This document shows positions 36,330 through 45,159 of a stretch of DNA of 64,000 bases, in pieces. Position numbers and translations under genes: made by a program. The notes under the pieces were generated by a model, which saw nothing but the letters and a program-made list of their open reading frames with translations, did no database searches and was not told where the DNA came from. The DNA lies in assembly GCA_964534325.1 (NCBI GenBank), contig CAZHOR010000006.1:1-64000 (forward strand), given 5' to 3'. Source of the DNA: JdFR-22 sp964534325. Lineage in GTDB: Archaea > Halobacteriota > Archaeoglobi > Archaeoglobales > Archaeoglobaceae. Position 1 is the stretch's first letter; each line of letters opens with the position of its first letter.

Positions 36330-38240
36330 ATGGCATCATACGAGCCTGAAATTAAAGAGATTGATACCGACGTTTTGATACTTGGCGGTGGTATGTCCGG
36401 TTGTGGTTGTGCAGTTGAAGCTGCCTACTGGGCTAAACCGTTGGGACTTAAAGTGACTATGGTCGATAAAGCAGCTGTTGAGAGGTCTGGAGCTATTGCT
36501 ATGGGTCTTTCCGCTATTAATACCTACTTGGGTATGAGCGGTAGAGGCTCCTATCATCAGGCTACTCCTGAAGAGTTCGTTAATTACGCCAGAACTGATT
36601 TGATGGGTATCTTGAGAGATGATCTGATATTTGATGTGGCCAGACATGTTGATGGTGCAGTGCACTTGTTTGAGGAGTGGGGACTCCCTATTTGGAAGAA
36701 TGATGAAGGAAAGTATGTGAGGGAAGGTCCCTGGCAGATAATGATAAATGGTGAGAGCTACAAGGTTATTGTGGCTGAGGCTGCTAAGAATGCTTTGGGT
36801 ATGGATAATATATATGAGAGGATTTGCGTAACCCACTTGATCCCTGACCCCAACGACGCCAGCAGGGTCGCTGGAGCATTAGGATTCAGCGTGAGAGAAG
36901 ATAAGTTTTACGTGTTCAGAGCTAAGTCAGTTATCTGTGCTATGGGTGGTGCTGTCCACGTGTTCAGGCCCAGGTCACAGGGTGAAGGACTGGGTAGAAG
37001 CTGGTATGCTCCCTGGAACGCAGGAAGCACTTATGCTCTCCCGATGCAGTTGGGTGCTGAGTTAACTCAGATGGATGTTAGGTTCATTCCGGCCAGGTAT
37101 AAGGATGGTTATGGGCCGGTTGGTGCATGGTTCCTGCTGTTCAAGTCTAAGGCCACCAACGCCTTTGGTGAAGAGTACATGGTGACCAGAAAGCCTGACA
37201 TGGAGAAGTACGAGCCATATGGTTCAGCAAAGCCACTGCCAACCTGTCTGAGAAACCATGCCATGATGCTGGACATCTATGAGGGTAAGGGCCCCATATA
37301 CATGAGGACCCCAGAGGCTATCGCTGCCCTGGCTGAAGAAGTTCCTGATGAGAAGGAGAGGAAAAAGAAGCTCAAGGAGCTTGAGGCAGAGGCCTGGGAA
37401 GACTTCCTGGACATGACAATCTCGCAGGCAGTACTTTGGGCTGCTGAGAACGTTGAGCCCGAGAAGGTGCCTTCAGAGATCATGCCTTCTGAACCAGTGT
37501 TCATTGGCTCGCACTCCGGCTCAGCCGGATTGTGGGTCTGCGGTCCATCAGATACGATGCCTGACGACTATAAGGACAACTTCCCTGCTCAGTATAACAG
37601 GATGACAACCTTGATGGGTTGCTTCAGCTGTGGTGATGGGCCTGGTGCGAGCAGCCATAAGTTCTCCAGTGGTTCGTTCACTGAGGGTAGGATCGCTGCT
37701 AAGGCAGCATGCAGGTTCGTGGTCGAGCAGTGCAAGGACTACAAGCCAGAGATAAGCGAGGACATGATGTTGAAGTATAGGGATGAGGTCTTCAAGCCTA
37801 TGAAGGTGTTTGAGGAGTATAAGGGCCAGACAACCGACCCACACATAAATCCCAATTACATCAGACCGCACATGTTCATGTTCAGACTGCAGAAGATCAT
37901 GGACGAGTATGCTGGTGGCTGGGCAGCCTCTTACACCACAAACAACCCCATGCTGGAGACCGGCTTGAACAAACTCTTGATGCTCAAAGAGGATGCAGAG
38001 AAACTCGCTGCTGAAGACTTGCACGAGCTGCAGAGAGCCTGGGAGAACGTCCACAGATTGTGGTTCGCTGAAGCCCACACAAGAGCCCTTCTAGCCAAGA
38101 AGGAGACCAGGTATCCAGGTTACTACTACAAGTCCGACTTCCCCGACCTCGAGGACAGGAAGTTCACCAACCTGAAGTATGACCCCAAGTCCGGAGAATG
38201 GGAAGTCGTCGAAAGACCATTCGTACAGCTGGTTGAGTAG
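36330..38240 (+). CDS. aprA: Adenylylsulfate reductase, alpha subunit
   Basis: 636 residues, FAD-binding catalytic subunit. The N-terminal dinucleotide fold is VLILGGGMSGCGCAVEA, followed by the active-site region ERSGAIAMGLSAINTYLG and RNHAMMLDIYEG near the FAD. It reduces APS to sulfite plus AMP. Length and motifs are as in Archaeoglobus AprA. Electrons are expected from QmoABC, encoded downstream. After the stop a T-rich terminator and an inverted repeat separate it from qmoA. Confidence 0.97.
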   Translation: MASYEPEIKEIDTDVLILGGGMSGCGCAVEAAYWAKPLGLKVTMVDKAAVERSGAIAMGLSAINTYLGMSGRGSYHQATPEEFVNYARTDLMGILRDDLIFDVARHVDGAVHLFEEWGLPIWKNDEGKYVREGPWQIMINGESYKVIVAEAAKNALGMDNIYERICVTHLIPDPNDASRVAGALGFSVREDKFYVFRAKSVICAMGGAVHVFRPRSQGEGLGRSWYAPWNAGSTYALPMQLGAELTQMDVRFIPARYKDGYGPVGAWFLLFKSKATNAFGEEYMVTRKPDMEKYEPYGSAKPLPTCLRNHAMMLDIYEGKGPIYMRTPEAIAALAEEVPDEKERKKKLKELEAEAWEDFLDMTISQAVLWAAENVEPEKVPSEIMPSEPVFIGSHSGSAGLWVCGPSDTMPDDYKDNFPAQYNRMTTLMGCFSCGDGPGASSHKFSSGSFTEGRIAAKAACRFVVEQCKDYKPEISEDMMLKYRDEVFKPMKVFEEYKGQTTDPHINPNYIRPHMFMFRLQKIMDEYAGGWAASYTTNNPMLETGLNKLLMLKEDAEKLAAEDLHELQRAWENVHRLWFAEAHTRALLAKKETRYPGYYYKSDFPDLEDRKFTNLKYDPKSGEWEVVERPFVQLVE

Positions 38241-38260
38241 GCAATAGGCCGATCGAATGA

Positions 38261-38327
38261 TTAAAACCAAATTTTTTTATTTAATTTTTATTTTCCCCTG
38301 TAGGTATTTGAATTATCTTGGTTTTAA
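38261..38327 (+). terminator. aprA terminator with 10-bp inverted repeat before qmoA
   Basis: Immediately after aprA, TTAAAACCAA (38261-38270) pairs perfectly with TTGGTTTTAA (38318-38327). The loop contains two T-runs (38272-38278 and 38286-38294), the archaeal termination signal, and probably also the AT-rich promoter for qmoA. Confidence 0.5.
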
Positions 38328-38354
38328 CTCTGACAACTTTGAAGGAGGAGTTAT

Positions 38355-39605
38355 ATGAGTGAAGAGAAACATAGTAGTGTCCTTGTTATAGGGGGCGGTA
38401 TTTCTGGTATTACCGCCGCTATTGAGACCGCTGAAGCAGGGTACGACGTTTATCTTGTGGAGAAGAACCCCTATCTGGGTGGGAGAGTCGCTCAGTTGTA
38501 CAAGTATTTCCCCAAACTGTGCCCTCCCTACTGCGGTCTTGAAATATTCTTTAAGCGGATTAAATCCAACCCCAGATTCAGGTATTTTACAAACGCTGAA
38601 ATAGAGAATGTATCTGGGAGCCCGGGGAATTTTGATGTGAACGTCAAGATCAGTCCTCGGTATGTTAATAGTAATTGTACAGGGTGCAACAAGTGTGTAG
38701 AAGCTTGTCCTGTAGAGAGAGCAAATGATTTCAATTATGGAATGGATAATAATAAAGCGATATACCTTCCGCATCCCATGGCATTCCCCATGAGGTACGT
38801 TATAGATCCCTATGTGTGCAAGAAGAGTGATGGGTGCAGAGAGTGCGCAGATGTGTGCCCCTACGATGCCATAGAGCTTGATATGGAGCCTCAGAACATC
38901 AACCTCAAGGTTGGCTCTATTATAGTGGCCACCGGATGGAAGCCCTACGATGCCAGTAAAATAGATAACCTGGGCTACGGGCAGTACGAGAATGTTATAA
39001 CCAACGTCATGTTCGAAAGGCTTGCTGCACCGAGCGGGCCTACACAAGGCAAGATCTTGAGACCCGATGGAAAGCCGGTGAAAAATGTGGCTTTCGTCCA
39101 GTGTGCCGGAAGTAGGGATGAGAACCATCTACCTTATTGTTCTGCAGTTTGCTGTCTGGCTTCAATGAAGCAGGCAATGGTTCTTAGAGAACAGAATCCT
39201 GAAGCCAACGTGTATATATTCTACATAGACATCAGAGCACCTGGAAGGTATGAGGACGTTTACCGCAATGCAGATCAGGATGAGAACATTCACTTCATCA
39301 AAGGAAAAGTGGCCAAAGTTGAAGAAGACGCTACCGGTAATCTGGAAGTGACGGCAGAAAATGCGGTCACAAGCGAGAAGATAACTCAAAAAGTGGATAT
39401 GGTCGTTCTTGCTACTGGAATGCAGCCGAACACGTCCGAACTGAAGATACCCGGTCTTGACATAGATTACGATGAATACGGCTTCTTAGTAGATAAAGAG
39501 GGCGTATACGGTGTCGGTGTGGCAACCAATCCCGCTGACGTCTCTACATGCAACGAGGATGCCACAGGATCTGCACTTAAAGCCATTCAGGTGTTGAGGA
39601 GGTGA
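38355..39605 (+). CDS. qmoA: Quinone-interacting membrane oxidoreductase subunit A
   Basis: 416 residues, HdrA-like flavoprotein. The FAD-binding motif VLVIGGGISGITAAIETAEAG is present in pieces at the N-terminus, followed by two [4Fe-4S] binding sets (CTGCNKCVEACP and CRECADVCPYDAI). It is part of the Qmo complex that carries electrons from menaquinol toward AprAB. It has a CPPYC-containing loop typical of HdrA-like subunits. Strong ribosome site GGAGGAG. The stop overlaps the start of qmoB by four bases. Confidence 0.95.
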   Translation: MSEEKHSSVLVIGGGISGITAAIETAEAGYDVYLVEKNPYLGGRVAQLYKYFPKLCPPYCGLEIFFKRIKSNPRFRYFTNAEIENVSGSPGNFDVNVKISPRYVNSNCTGCNKCVEACPVERANDFNYGMDNNKAIYLPHPMAFPMRYVIDPYVCKKSDGCRECADVCPYDAIELDMEPQNINLKVGSIIVATGWKPYDASKIDNLGYGQYENVITNVMFERLAAPSGPTQGKILRPDGKPVKNVAFVQCAGSRDENHLPYCSAVCCLASMKQAMVLREQNPEANVYIFYIDIRAPGRYEDVYRNADQDENIHFIKGKVAKVEEDATGNLEVTAENAVTSEKITQKVDMVVLATGMQPNTSELKIPGLDIDYDEYGFLVDKEGVYGVGVATNPADVSTCNEDATGSALKAIQVLRR

Positions 39606-41830
39606 AGTGTATGGCAGAAGAGGCACAACAAGAAGCACAACAAGAAGAAAAGAAAGAAGAAAAGAAGAAAGAAACCGTGGTCGGTCTGTATATTTGTACC
39701 GGTTGCGATGTTGATACTATTGATATCGAGAAGCTAAAGGAAGTTGCTGAAGAAGAAAAAGTACCGGTAGTAAAAACCCATCCTAACCTCTGCGGTAAGG
39801 AAGGCGTTGACCTCATCAATAACGATATCCAGCAGGAAGGAGTTAACTCAGTAGCCATAGCTGCATGCTCCTCCAGAGTAAAATGGGATGTTTTTGACTT
39901 TGGTGGAATAGCTGTTGATAGAATAAGTCTCAGAGAAGGAGTGGCATGGAGTCACGAGATGGATGAGCACGCTCAGGAGCTGGCAGAAGACTATGTTAGA
40001 ATGGGGATCGCCAGAGCCAAGAGAATGAAGCTCCCACAACCCTGGATTGAAGAAGAGATCGATAGAAGTGTTTTAGTAGTTGGGGGAGGTATCTCCGGAC
40101 TTACTGCAGCACTGGAAGCAGCAAATGCAGGTAGTAAGGTCCATCTTCTTGAAAAAGCTGATTCTCTTGGTGGCTGGGCAGCCAAATACTCCAAGGTGAC
40201 CCCTCAAAAAGCTCCATTTCAACAGATCGAGGATTTCAATATAGGAGAAATGATCAACGAGGTCAACGAGAATCCCAATATTGACGTTTACACATCAACA
40301 GAAATAGAGAGCATTACTGGCCAACCCGGCCAGTTCGATGTGAAGATCAATCATGGTGGAAGTGAAGTAGAGTTCAGGGCTGGAGCTATCGTGCTGGCTA
40401 CAGGATGGCATCGTTATGATGCTACCAAATTAGAGCATCTGGGTTACGGAAAAGACCCCAACGTTATAACCAATGTGGAGATGGAAGAGCAGATGTCCAA
40501 CGGTGGAGTTAGTGCGGATAGCATAGTGTTCATACAGTGTGCAGGACAGAGAGATGAAGACCATCTGCCTTACTGCTCATCTGTGTGCTGTGCCGTATCC
40601 CTCAAACAGGCGAAGTATATCAGAGAAAATAATCCTGACGCTAAAGTCTACATCATCTATAAGGATATGAGGACTCCAGGATTATACGAGGATTTCTATA
40701 AAGCCGCTCAGGACGACGAAGGGATCTTCCTCACCAAAGGAAACGTCACAGGAGTAAGTACAGGGAATGGCGGATTGACGGTTGAAGCCGAAGATACTCT
40801 ACTAGGTGAGAACATCAAATTGAAAGCCGATAAGGTCGTTCTTGCCACCGGTATGGTATCTTCCATGGCAGAAGTGCCTGAGACAAGAGAAGAAAGAGAA
40901 AAACTCAAGCAGGAAGGAGTAGAGTTTGAGAACATCCTTCATCTGGGCTACAGACAGGGACCCGACCTCCCAACGTTGAAATACGGTTTCCCCGACTCCA
41001 ACTTTATATGCTTCCCCTACGAAACCAGAAGGACAGGGATCTACACTGCAGGATGCGTTAGACAGCCCATGAACTTAAAGGAAAGTATGGATGACGCAGC
41101 CGGAGCAGCACTGAAAGCGGTTCAGAGCATTGAGCTGGTCTCACAGGGAGCAACCACATTCCCCAGATCAGGGGATATGGATTATCCTCAGGTATTCCTT
41201 CAGAGATGTACCCAGTGTAAGAGGTGTACCGAAGAATGTCCCTTCGGTGCCATCAACGAGGATGAAGAAGGAACTCCCATCTTCAACTACAACAGATGCA
41301 GAAGGTGTGGAACCTGCTTTGGAGCCTGTCCGGAGAGGATCATCTCTTTCAATTCATATTCAGTAGATATGGTCTCAGGACAGCTCAAGGCAGTTAGCGT
41401 CCCTGATGAAACAGAAGAAAAGCCCAGAATGATCGCATTCGTCTGCGAAAACGATAGCCTCCCTGCACTCGATATGGCGGCAATGAATAGGCTCAAGTAC
41501 AATTCCTACATTAGAGTGATACCTGTAAGATGTCTGGGAGCAGTTAACACCGTATTCATAGCCGATACGCTTTCCAAGGGAATAGACGGGATCCTGATGC
41601 TGGGATGTAAGTATGGAGAGAACTATCAGTGCCACTTCGTGAGAGGTAGTGAGCTGGCCAACGAGAGGATGGAGAAGGTTCAGGAAACCCTTGACAGACT
41701 TATGCTCGAATCAGAGAGAGTTCAGGTGAAACAGGTTGAGATAACTGACTATAATCAGATCCCCCAGATCATGGACCAGTTCTACGAGGATATATCGGAA
41801 CTTGAACCCAATCCTTATAAAGGATTTTAA
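39602..41830 (+). CDS. qmoB: Quinone-interacting membrane oxidoreductase subunit B
   Basis: 742 residues. An N-terminal low-complexity Glu/Gln/Lys segment precedes an HdrA-like flavoprotein (SVLVVGGGISGLTAALEAA), then two [4Fe-4S] sets (CTQCKRCTEECPFG, CRRCGTCFGACPE) and a C-terminal MvhD/FlpD-like domain with CLGAVNTVF and LMLGCKYGENYQCHF cysteines. It sits between QmoA and the membrane subunit QmoC and probably splits or relays electrons. The acidic/basic N-terminal tail (about residues 3-22) is unusual and poorly conserved in general. Confidence 0.95.
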   Translation: MKCMAEEAQQEAQQEEKKEEKKKETVVGLYICTGCDVDTIDIEKLKEVAEEEKVPVVKTHPNLCGKEGVDLINNDIQQEGVNSVAIAACSSRVKWDVFDFGGIAVDRISLREGVAWSHEMDEHAQELAEDYVRMGIARAKRMKLPQPWIEEEIDRSVLVVGGGISGLTAALEAANAGSKVHLLEKADSLGGWAAKYSKVTPQKAPFQQIEDFNIGEMINEVNENPNIDVYTSTEIESITGQPGQFDVKINHGGSEVEFRAGAIVLATGWHRYDATKLEHLGYGKDPNVITNVEMEEQMSNGGVSADSIVFIQCAGQRDEDHLPYCSSVCCAVSLKQAKYIRENNPDAKVYIIYKDMRTPGLYEDFYKAAQDDEGIFLTKGNVTGVSTGNGGLTVEAEDTLLGENIKLKADKVVLATGMVSSMAEVPETREEREKLKQEGVEFENILHLGYRQGPDLPTLKYGFPDSNFICFPYETRRTGIYTAGCVRQPMNLKESMDDAAGAALKAVQSIELVSQGATTFPRSGDMDYPQVFLQRCTQCKRCTEECPFGAINEDEEGTPIFNYNRCRRCGTCFGACPERIISFNSYSVDMVSGQLKAVSVPDETEEKPRMIAFVCENDSLPALDMAAMNRLKYNSYIRVIPVRCLGAVNTVFIADTLSKGIDGILMLGCKYGENYQCHFVRGSELANERMEKVQETLDRLMLESERVQVKQVEITDYNQIPQIMDQFYEDISELEPNPYKGF

Positions 41831-41842
41831 GGAGGGAGGATT

Positions 41843-43018
41843 ATGGCTGAAACTGAAACTGAAACCCAATACATCGAGGGTGACCCAAAGTTTGTAAGGC
41901 AGATAATGAGAGCTGGTGGAGGCACTCTGAAGAAGTGTTTCCAGTGTGCAACGTGCTCTGTTATCTGTCCACTCTCGCCTGAAGAGAATCCATTTCCCAG
42001 AAAGGAAATGTTGTGGTCTCAATGGGGCCTCAAGGACAAGCTATTGAACGATAGGGATGCGTGGCTTTGCTACCAATGCAATGATTGCTCAACCTACTGC
42101 CCAAGAGGTGCAAGGCCTGGGGAGATAATGGGAGCATTGAGAAATCTACAGATATCCAAATACTCTTTCCCCAGTTTTTTGGCCCAGGCTTTTAGCTCGC
42201 CAAGGTATATCTGGGCAGTATTTGCGGTACCCATACTGTTGATCGCATTGTACTTCTCGATTTTTGGTTTTAATATACCTGAGGGAGAAGTACACTTTTC
42301 AGGGTTTATCCACCACACGCATGTGGAGTATGCTGGTTTCGCTGTGGGAGCTTTCGTAGCGATCACCATTCTCATAGGTTTGTACCGGTTCTGGATGGCG
42401 TTAGAATCTCAAGAGTCGAAGATCGAAGGCTCTGAAGACAGCGAGCTTGTTGATCTGGGTACACAGACAAGAGGCTCATTCATACCCGCCCTGGTCTCTT
42501 CTGTTATAGAAATTTTGATGCACAATCGTTTCGGGGATTGTGAAGAGAACAAGAACAGGTTCTACGCGCATCTGGGAATTTTCTACGGTTTTATCATCGT
42601 AGGCATCTCTACTGGAATCGCATTCGTCTACCTGCTTATGGGTAGAGAACTGGGATTGCCTCTAACGGATCCGGTGAAGATCATCGGTAACTTTGGCTTC
42701 ATTCTGCTGTTCGTAGGAGCAACTTGGGCCATTGTGGAGAGAGTATCTAAAAAGGACAATGTCGGGATAGGAGGATATTTCGACTGGTTCTTCCTGGGTA
42801 CTCTGTGGATAGTGACGTTCACTGGAATTCTTTTGGAAGGCATGAGATTTGCCAATATGGTCTCTGCCTACTGGATGTATTTGGTGCACCTGGTGTTCGT
42901 GTTCGCACTGTTGACCTATGCACCCTATTCCAAGTTCGCTCACTTGGCATACAGGACCATTGCTCTGACCCACGCAAAGTACAGCGGCAAAGAAGAGATA
43001 GAATATACCTTTAGATAA
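41843..43018 (+). CDS. qmoC: Quinone-interacting membrane oxidoreductase subunit C
   Basis: 391 residues. An HdrC-like head with two [4Fe-4S] sites (CFQCATCSVICP and CYQCNDCSTYCP) is fused to an HdrE/NarI-like b-type cytochrome with about six membrane helices containing His pairs (FIHHTHVEYAG and YWMYLVHLVFVFALL). It oxidises menaquinol in the membrane and passes electrons to QmoAB and thence AprAB. The ribosome site is GGAGGGAGG. A T-rich terminator follows. Confidence 0.95.
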   Translation: MAETETETQYIEGDPKFVRQIMRAGGGTLKKCFQCATCSVICPLSPEENPFPRKEMLWSQWGLKDKLLNDRDAWLCYQCNDCSTYCPRGARPGEIMGALRNLQISKYSFPSFLAQAFSSPRYIWAVFAVPILLIALYFSIFGFNIPEGEVHFSGFIHHTHVEYAGFAVGAFVAITILIGLYRFWMALESQESKIEGSEDSELVDLGTQTRGSFIPALVSSVIEILMHNRFGDCEENKNRFYAHLGIFYGFIIVGISTGIAFVYLLMGRELGLPLTDPVKIIGNFGFILLFVGATWAIVERVSKKDNVGIGGYFDWFFLGTLWIVTFTGILLEGMRFANMVSAYWMYLVHLVFVFALLTYAPYSKFAHLAYRTIALTHAKYSGKEEIEYTFR

Positions 43019-43042
43019 TTTATTTATTTTATTTATTTTTTG
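43018..43042 (+). terminator. T-rich terminator after qmoC
   Basis: Repeated ATTT units end in a run of six T directly after the qmoC stop, the usual archaeal termination signal, closing the qmo transcript. Confidence 0.55.
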
Positions 43043-43338
43043 TTACTGATAAGACTGGATAAACAGTTCTATCTGAAAACACATCCCTGTGAACCTTTGA
43101 GGTACAGTCTCAGTTCTTAAATACTGGTTTTAGTTAAAGTGGTAGGTTCAGAACCTTTTCTGGATTTCTATTTATACCGAACTTTTCTTGATAGGTTTGG
43201 TAGTTTATGCTTTTTTATTGGTCCATGTACTATTGTCTGCGGCACCCAGGATCTTATTGTTTTAATGGTTCAAATTATATCAAATCTCTAATGATTTTTT
43301 ATCAAGGTTGAGATAATATTTCATAAAATTTCATAAAA
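43043..43338 (+). other. Intergenic region with possible small RNA before the TauE gene
   Basis: Within this gap a TATA-like TTAAATA (43118-43124) is followed at about 25 bases by a palindrome GGTTCAGAACC (43145-43155), a hairpin ACCGAAC/GTTTGGT (about 43177-43202) and a T6 run (43210-43216). That arrangement could make a short RNA of some 75 bases. No ORF is credible. The evidence is modest. Confidence 0.3.
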
Positions 43339-43348
43339 CTTATATACG
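43339..43348 (+). promoter_or_regulatory. TATA box of the TauE transporter pair
   Basis: CTTATATACG at 43339-43348, preceded by duplicated TCATAAAA units, predicts a start near 43370. The GTG at 43389 follows GGGAGGGAG by six bases. Confidence 0.55.
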
Positions 43349-43388
43349 TTTTGTCTGGCATTGTTTTAAATAATTGGGAGGGAGAACT

Positions 43389-44381
43389 GTGGTTTACTTA
43401 AAACCTAATTTAAGAAATATTGGAAAGTATCTAGTTATACCTACGCTGCTGCTATTGATGCTCAGTGGTACAGCCTCAGCCCAGAATATTTTGGCAGAGT
43501 CTCCAGAGATCTTCTTCGGTGCCATCCTGGCCATATGTATCGTTATAGGCATTATTGCTGTGCTCGGCGGTGTTGGTGGAGGTGTCGTATTCACTCCGCT
43601 GTTTATGGGTTTCACCACTATCGACCCCTATATAGTGAGGGCAACAGGACTTTTTGTGGCTATGGCCGGAGCACTGGTAGCTGCACGCCCGTTCCTGCGT
43701 AGAGGATTGGCCAACGTAAGGATACTGTTCTTTGCAGCAGTTCCATATGCAGTATTTGCTATTGTCGGTGCCCTGTTGGCATCCTACGTGGAAGCGACCA
43801 TGGGCGACTTTGGAGACTACTTGGTAAAGTTCCTGTTAGGTATACTGGTCATCATAATAGGTTTGATCATACTGCTGGCTGGCTCGCGAGTTGAGTACCC
43901 AGAACCAAAAGAGGTGGACAGCCTTTCTGAAAAAATGGCACTTGGAATGGGATACTGGGAAGAATCTCTAGGTAAGGTAGTCAAGTACGATGTTACCAGA
44001 GCCCCTGTAGGACTTCTATTGTTCTGTGGTGTAGGATTGATTTCAGGTATGTTCGGTTTAGGTGCTGGCTGGGCCATGGTTCCAGTGTTCAACTTGGTCA
44101 TGATGGCTCCACTCAAGGTAGCTGCTGCCTGTAGTAAGGTGCTGATAGGTATTGGTGATACAGCTGCTGTATGGCCATATATCATGGGAGGAGGTATCTT
44201 TCCTCTGTTCGCAGTACCATCCATGATCGGACTTATTGTGGGAACACTGATAGGAGCTAAGATAATGGTCAGAGTGAAAGCAGGATTCGTCAGGTATATT
44301 ATTATCGCAGTGATGTTCCTTGCAGGAATAAAGTTGTTGCAGACCGGAATTAGTGGTTTCCTGGCGATGGGAGTTATATAA
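43389..44381 (+). CDS. TauE/SafE-family sulfite/sulfonate-type transporter
   Basis: About 330 residues from a GTG start. A hydrophobic N-terminal segment ending ASAQ looks like a signal peptide or first helix. The remaining helices include the family's two repeats (GVGGGVVFTPLFMGF and GLGAGWAMVPVFNLVM). TauE/SafE proteins export sulfite, sulfoacetate or related anions. Directly downstream of the Sat/Apr/Qmo genes, it is the likely path for sulfate import or sulfite export. Start choice: TTG at 43374 is in frame but lies on the ribosome site itself. Confidence 0.88.
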   Translation: MVYLKPNLRNIGKYLVIPTLLLLMLSGTASAQNILAESPEIFFGAILAICIVIGIIAVLGGVGGGVVFTPLFMGFTTIDPYIVRATGLFVAMAGALVAARPFLRRGLANVRILFFAAVPYAVFAIVGALLASYVEATMGDFGDYLVKFLLGILVIIIGLIILLAGSRVEYPEPKEVDSLSEKMALGMGYWEESLGKVVKYDVTRAPVGLLLFCGVGLISGMFGLGAGWAMVPVFNLVMMAPLKVAAACSKVLIGIGDTAAVWPYIMGGGIFPLFAVPSMIGLIVGTLIGAKIMVRVKAGFVRYIIIAVMFLAGIKLLQTGISGFLAMGVI

Positions 44382-44390
44382 GGTGATATT

Positions 44391-44855
44391 ATGAAGGAAG
44401 AAGAAAGACCCAAGCCCCCGCTTTCAGGAGTCATTTACGGTGAGGCTGCTTACTGGATCATTCTTGCTGGAACAGTAATTGCTATAATCGGGTTAGCGCT
44501 CTACCTGGTTGCGCCCTCAGAAGACGTGGCAGTTGAAAAGGGATGCTTCCTGGAGAACCTGTGGGCTGGCTGCACTAGTGAAACTGGCGGTGCTGTAGGA
44601 TGTGATGCCGACACCATATGGGAAAAATGTTCAGATATGCACAGACCTCACGGACACTGGTATGTGAATTATCTTGGTTTTGGTGATGCCATTGCCATGT
44701 CAGGAATAGCTGTTGGCTGTATGGCAGCGGTAGTCGGTATGTGGGGAGCATTTGTTGGAATGTTGCGCAGCAAGGAAAAGGTCTACATTATACTGTCTTT
44801 AGTGGTGGCCATAATCCTCTCTGCGAGCGCTGCAGGACTGCTATCCATACACTAA
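44391..44855 (+). CDS. Three-helix membrane protein with cysteine-rich loop, partner of the TauE-like transporter
   Basis: 154 residues. Helices lie at about 20-42, 103-125 and 131-152. The loop between the first and second helix holds four Cys (GCFLENLWAGC, VGCDADTIWEKC) and several His (MHRPHGHW). The gene starts 9 bases after the transporter stop. It resembles the pattern of DUF1634 proteins that accompany TauE-like permeases, but it is longer and the Cys/His loop is not typical. It may bind a metal or heme, or form an accessory subunit for anion transport. Confidence 0.65.
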   Translation: MKEEERPKPPLSGVIYGEAAYWIILAGTVIAIIGLALYLVAPSEDVAVEKGCFLENLWAGCTSETGGAVGCDADTIWEKCSDMHRPHGHWYVNYLGFGDAIAMSGIAVGCMAAVVGMWGAFVGMLRSKEKVYIILSLVVAIILSASAAGLLSIH

Positions 44856-44859
44856 ATCA

Positions 44860-44892
44860 TTTATTTTTTATTTTTATTTGAATTTAATTTTC
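44860..44892 (+). terminator. T-rich terminator after the TauE gene pair
   Basis: Three T-runs (six, five and shorter) follow the stop codon of the three-helix protein and separate it from the aromatic leader region. Confidence 0.5.
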
Positions 44893-44935
44893 CGATCAGT
44901 GCCATTATATGGTCATGTAAAGTTGTAAAGAAAGA

Positions 44936-45153
44936 TTTAAATATGGATGATAGCAATTTTCTACTGAATGTGCCAGGAAATATCCGGTAAACAAAACCTC
45001 GGATTTAGTTATCGATTCTGGTTTTTTAGCTTTAGCTGGCACTATTTCTGTTAAATAGGCCGTTTGAAGTTTTTGAGAGTGTTTGTGTGGTTGCTATCTC
45101 TCTGTTATATCTTCACGGCCTGTTTATATTTAATAAAAAAATAAAAAAGGTGT
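44936..45153 (+). promoter_or_regulatory. Structured leader of the aromatic operon, candidate attenuator
   Basis: TTTAAATA (44936-44943) predicts transcription start at about 44964-44968, at the ATG of a 28-codon ORF rich in Phe/Tyr/Trp codons (44968-45054). Hairpin A pairs GTGCCAG (44970-44976) with CTGGCAC (45036-45042), enclosing ATCCG/CGGAT (44982-44986, 45000-45004). Hairpin B begins two bases after the leader stop: AGGCCGT and GAAG (45057-45069) pair with CTTC and ACGGCCT (45111-45121), enclosing GAGAG/CTCTC (45075-45079, 45098-45102). A weak T-rich stretch follows. A second TATA-like box (45123-45131) could give an internal promoter. The arrangement fits ribosome-mediated attenuation. 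Confidence 0.6.
44968..45054 (+). CDS. Putative aromatic leader peptide, 28 codons
   Basis: The ORF runs ATG 44968 to TAA 45052-45054. Its second half reads FSYRFWFFSFSWHYF (residues 13-27): ten of the last sixteen residues are aromatic, including both Trp (18, 24) and both Tyr (15, 26). It begins at the position where the upstream TATA box would start transcription, so it would be leaderless, and it ends just before a long hairpin. The next gene encodes the first enzyme of archaeal aromatic amino acid synthesis. T-richness alone gives Phe codons but not the Trp/Tyr mixture, which makes chance less likely. Expression is not proven. Confidence 0.6.
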   Translation: MCQEISGKQNLGFSYRFWFFSFSWHYFC

Positions 45154-45159
45154 ATGTAC

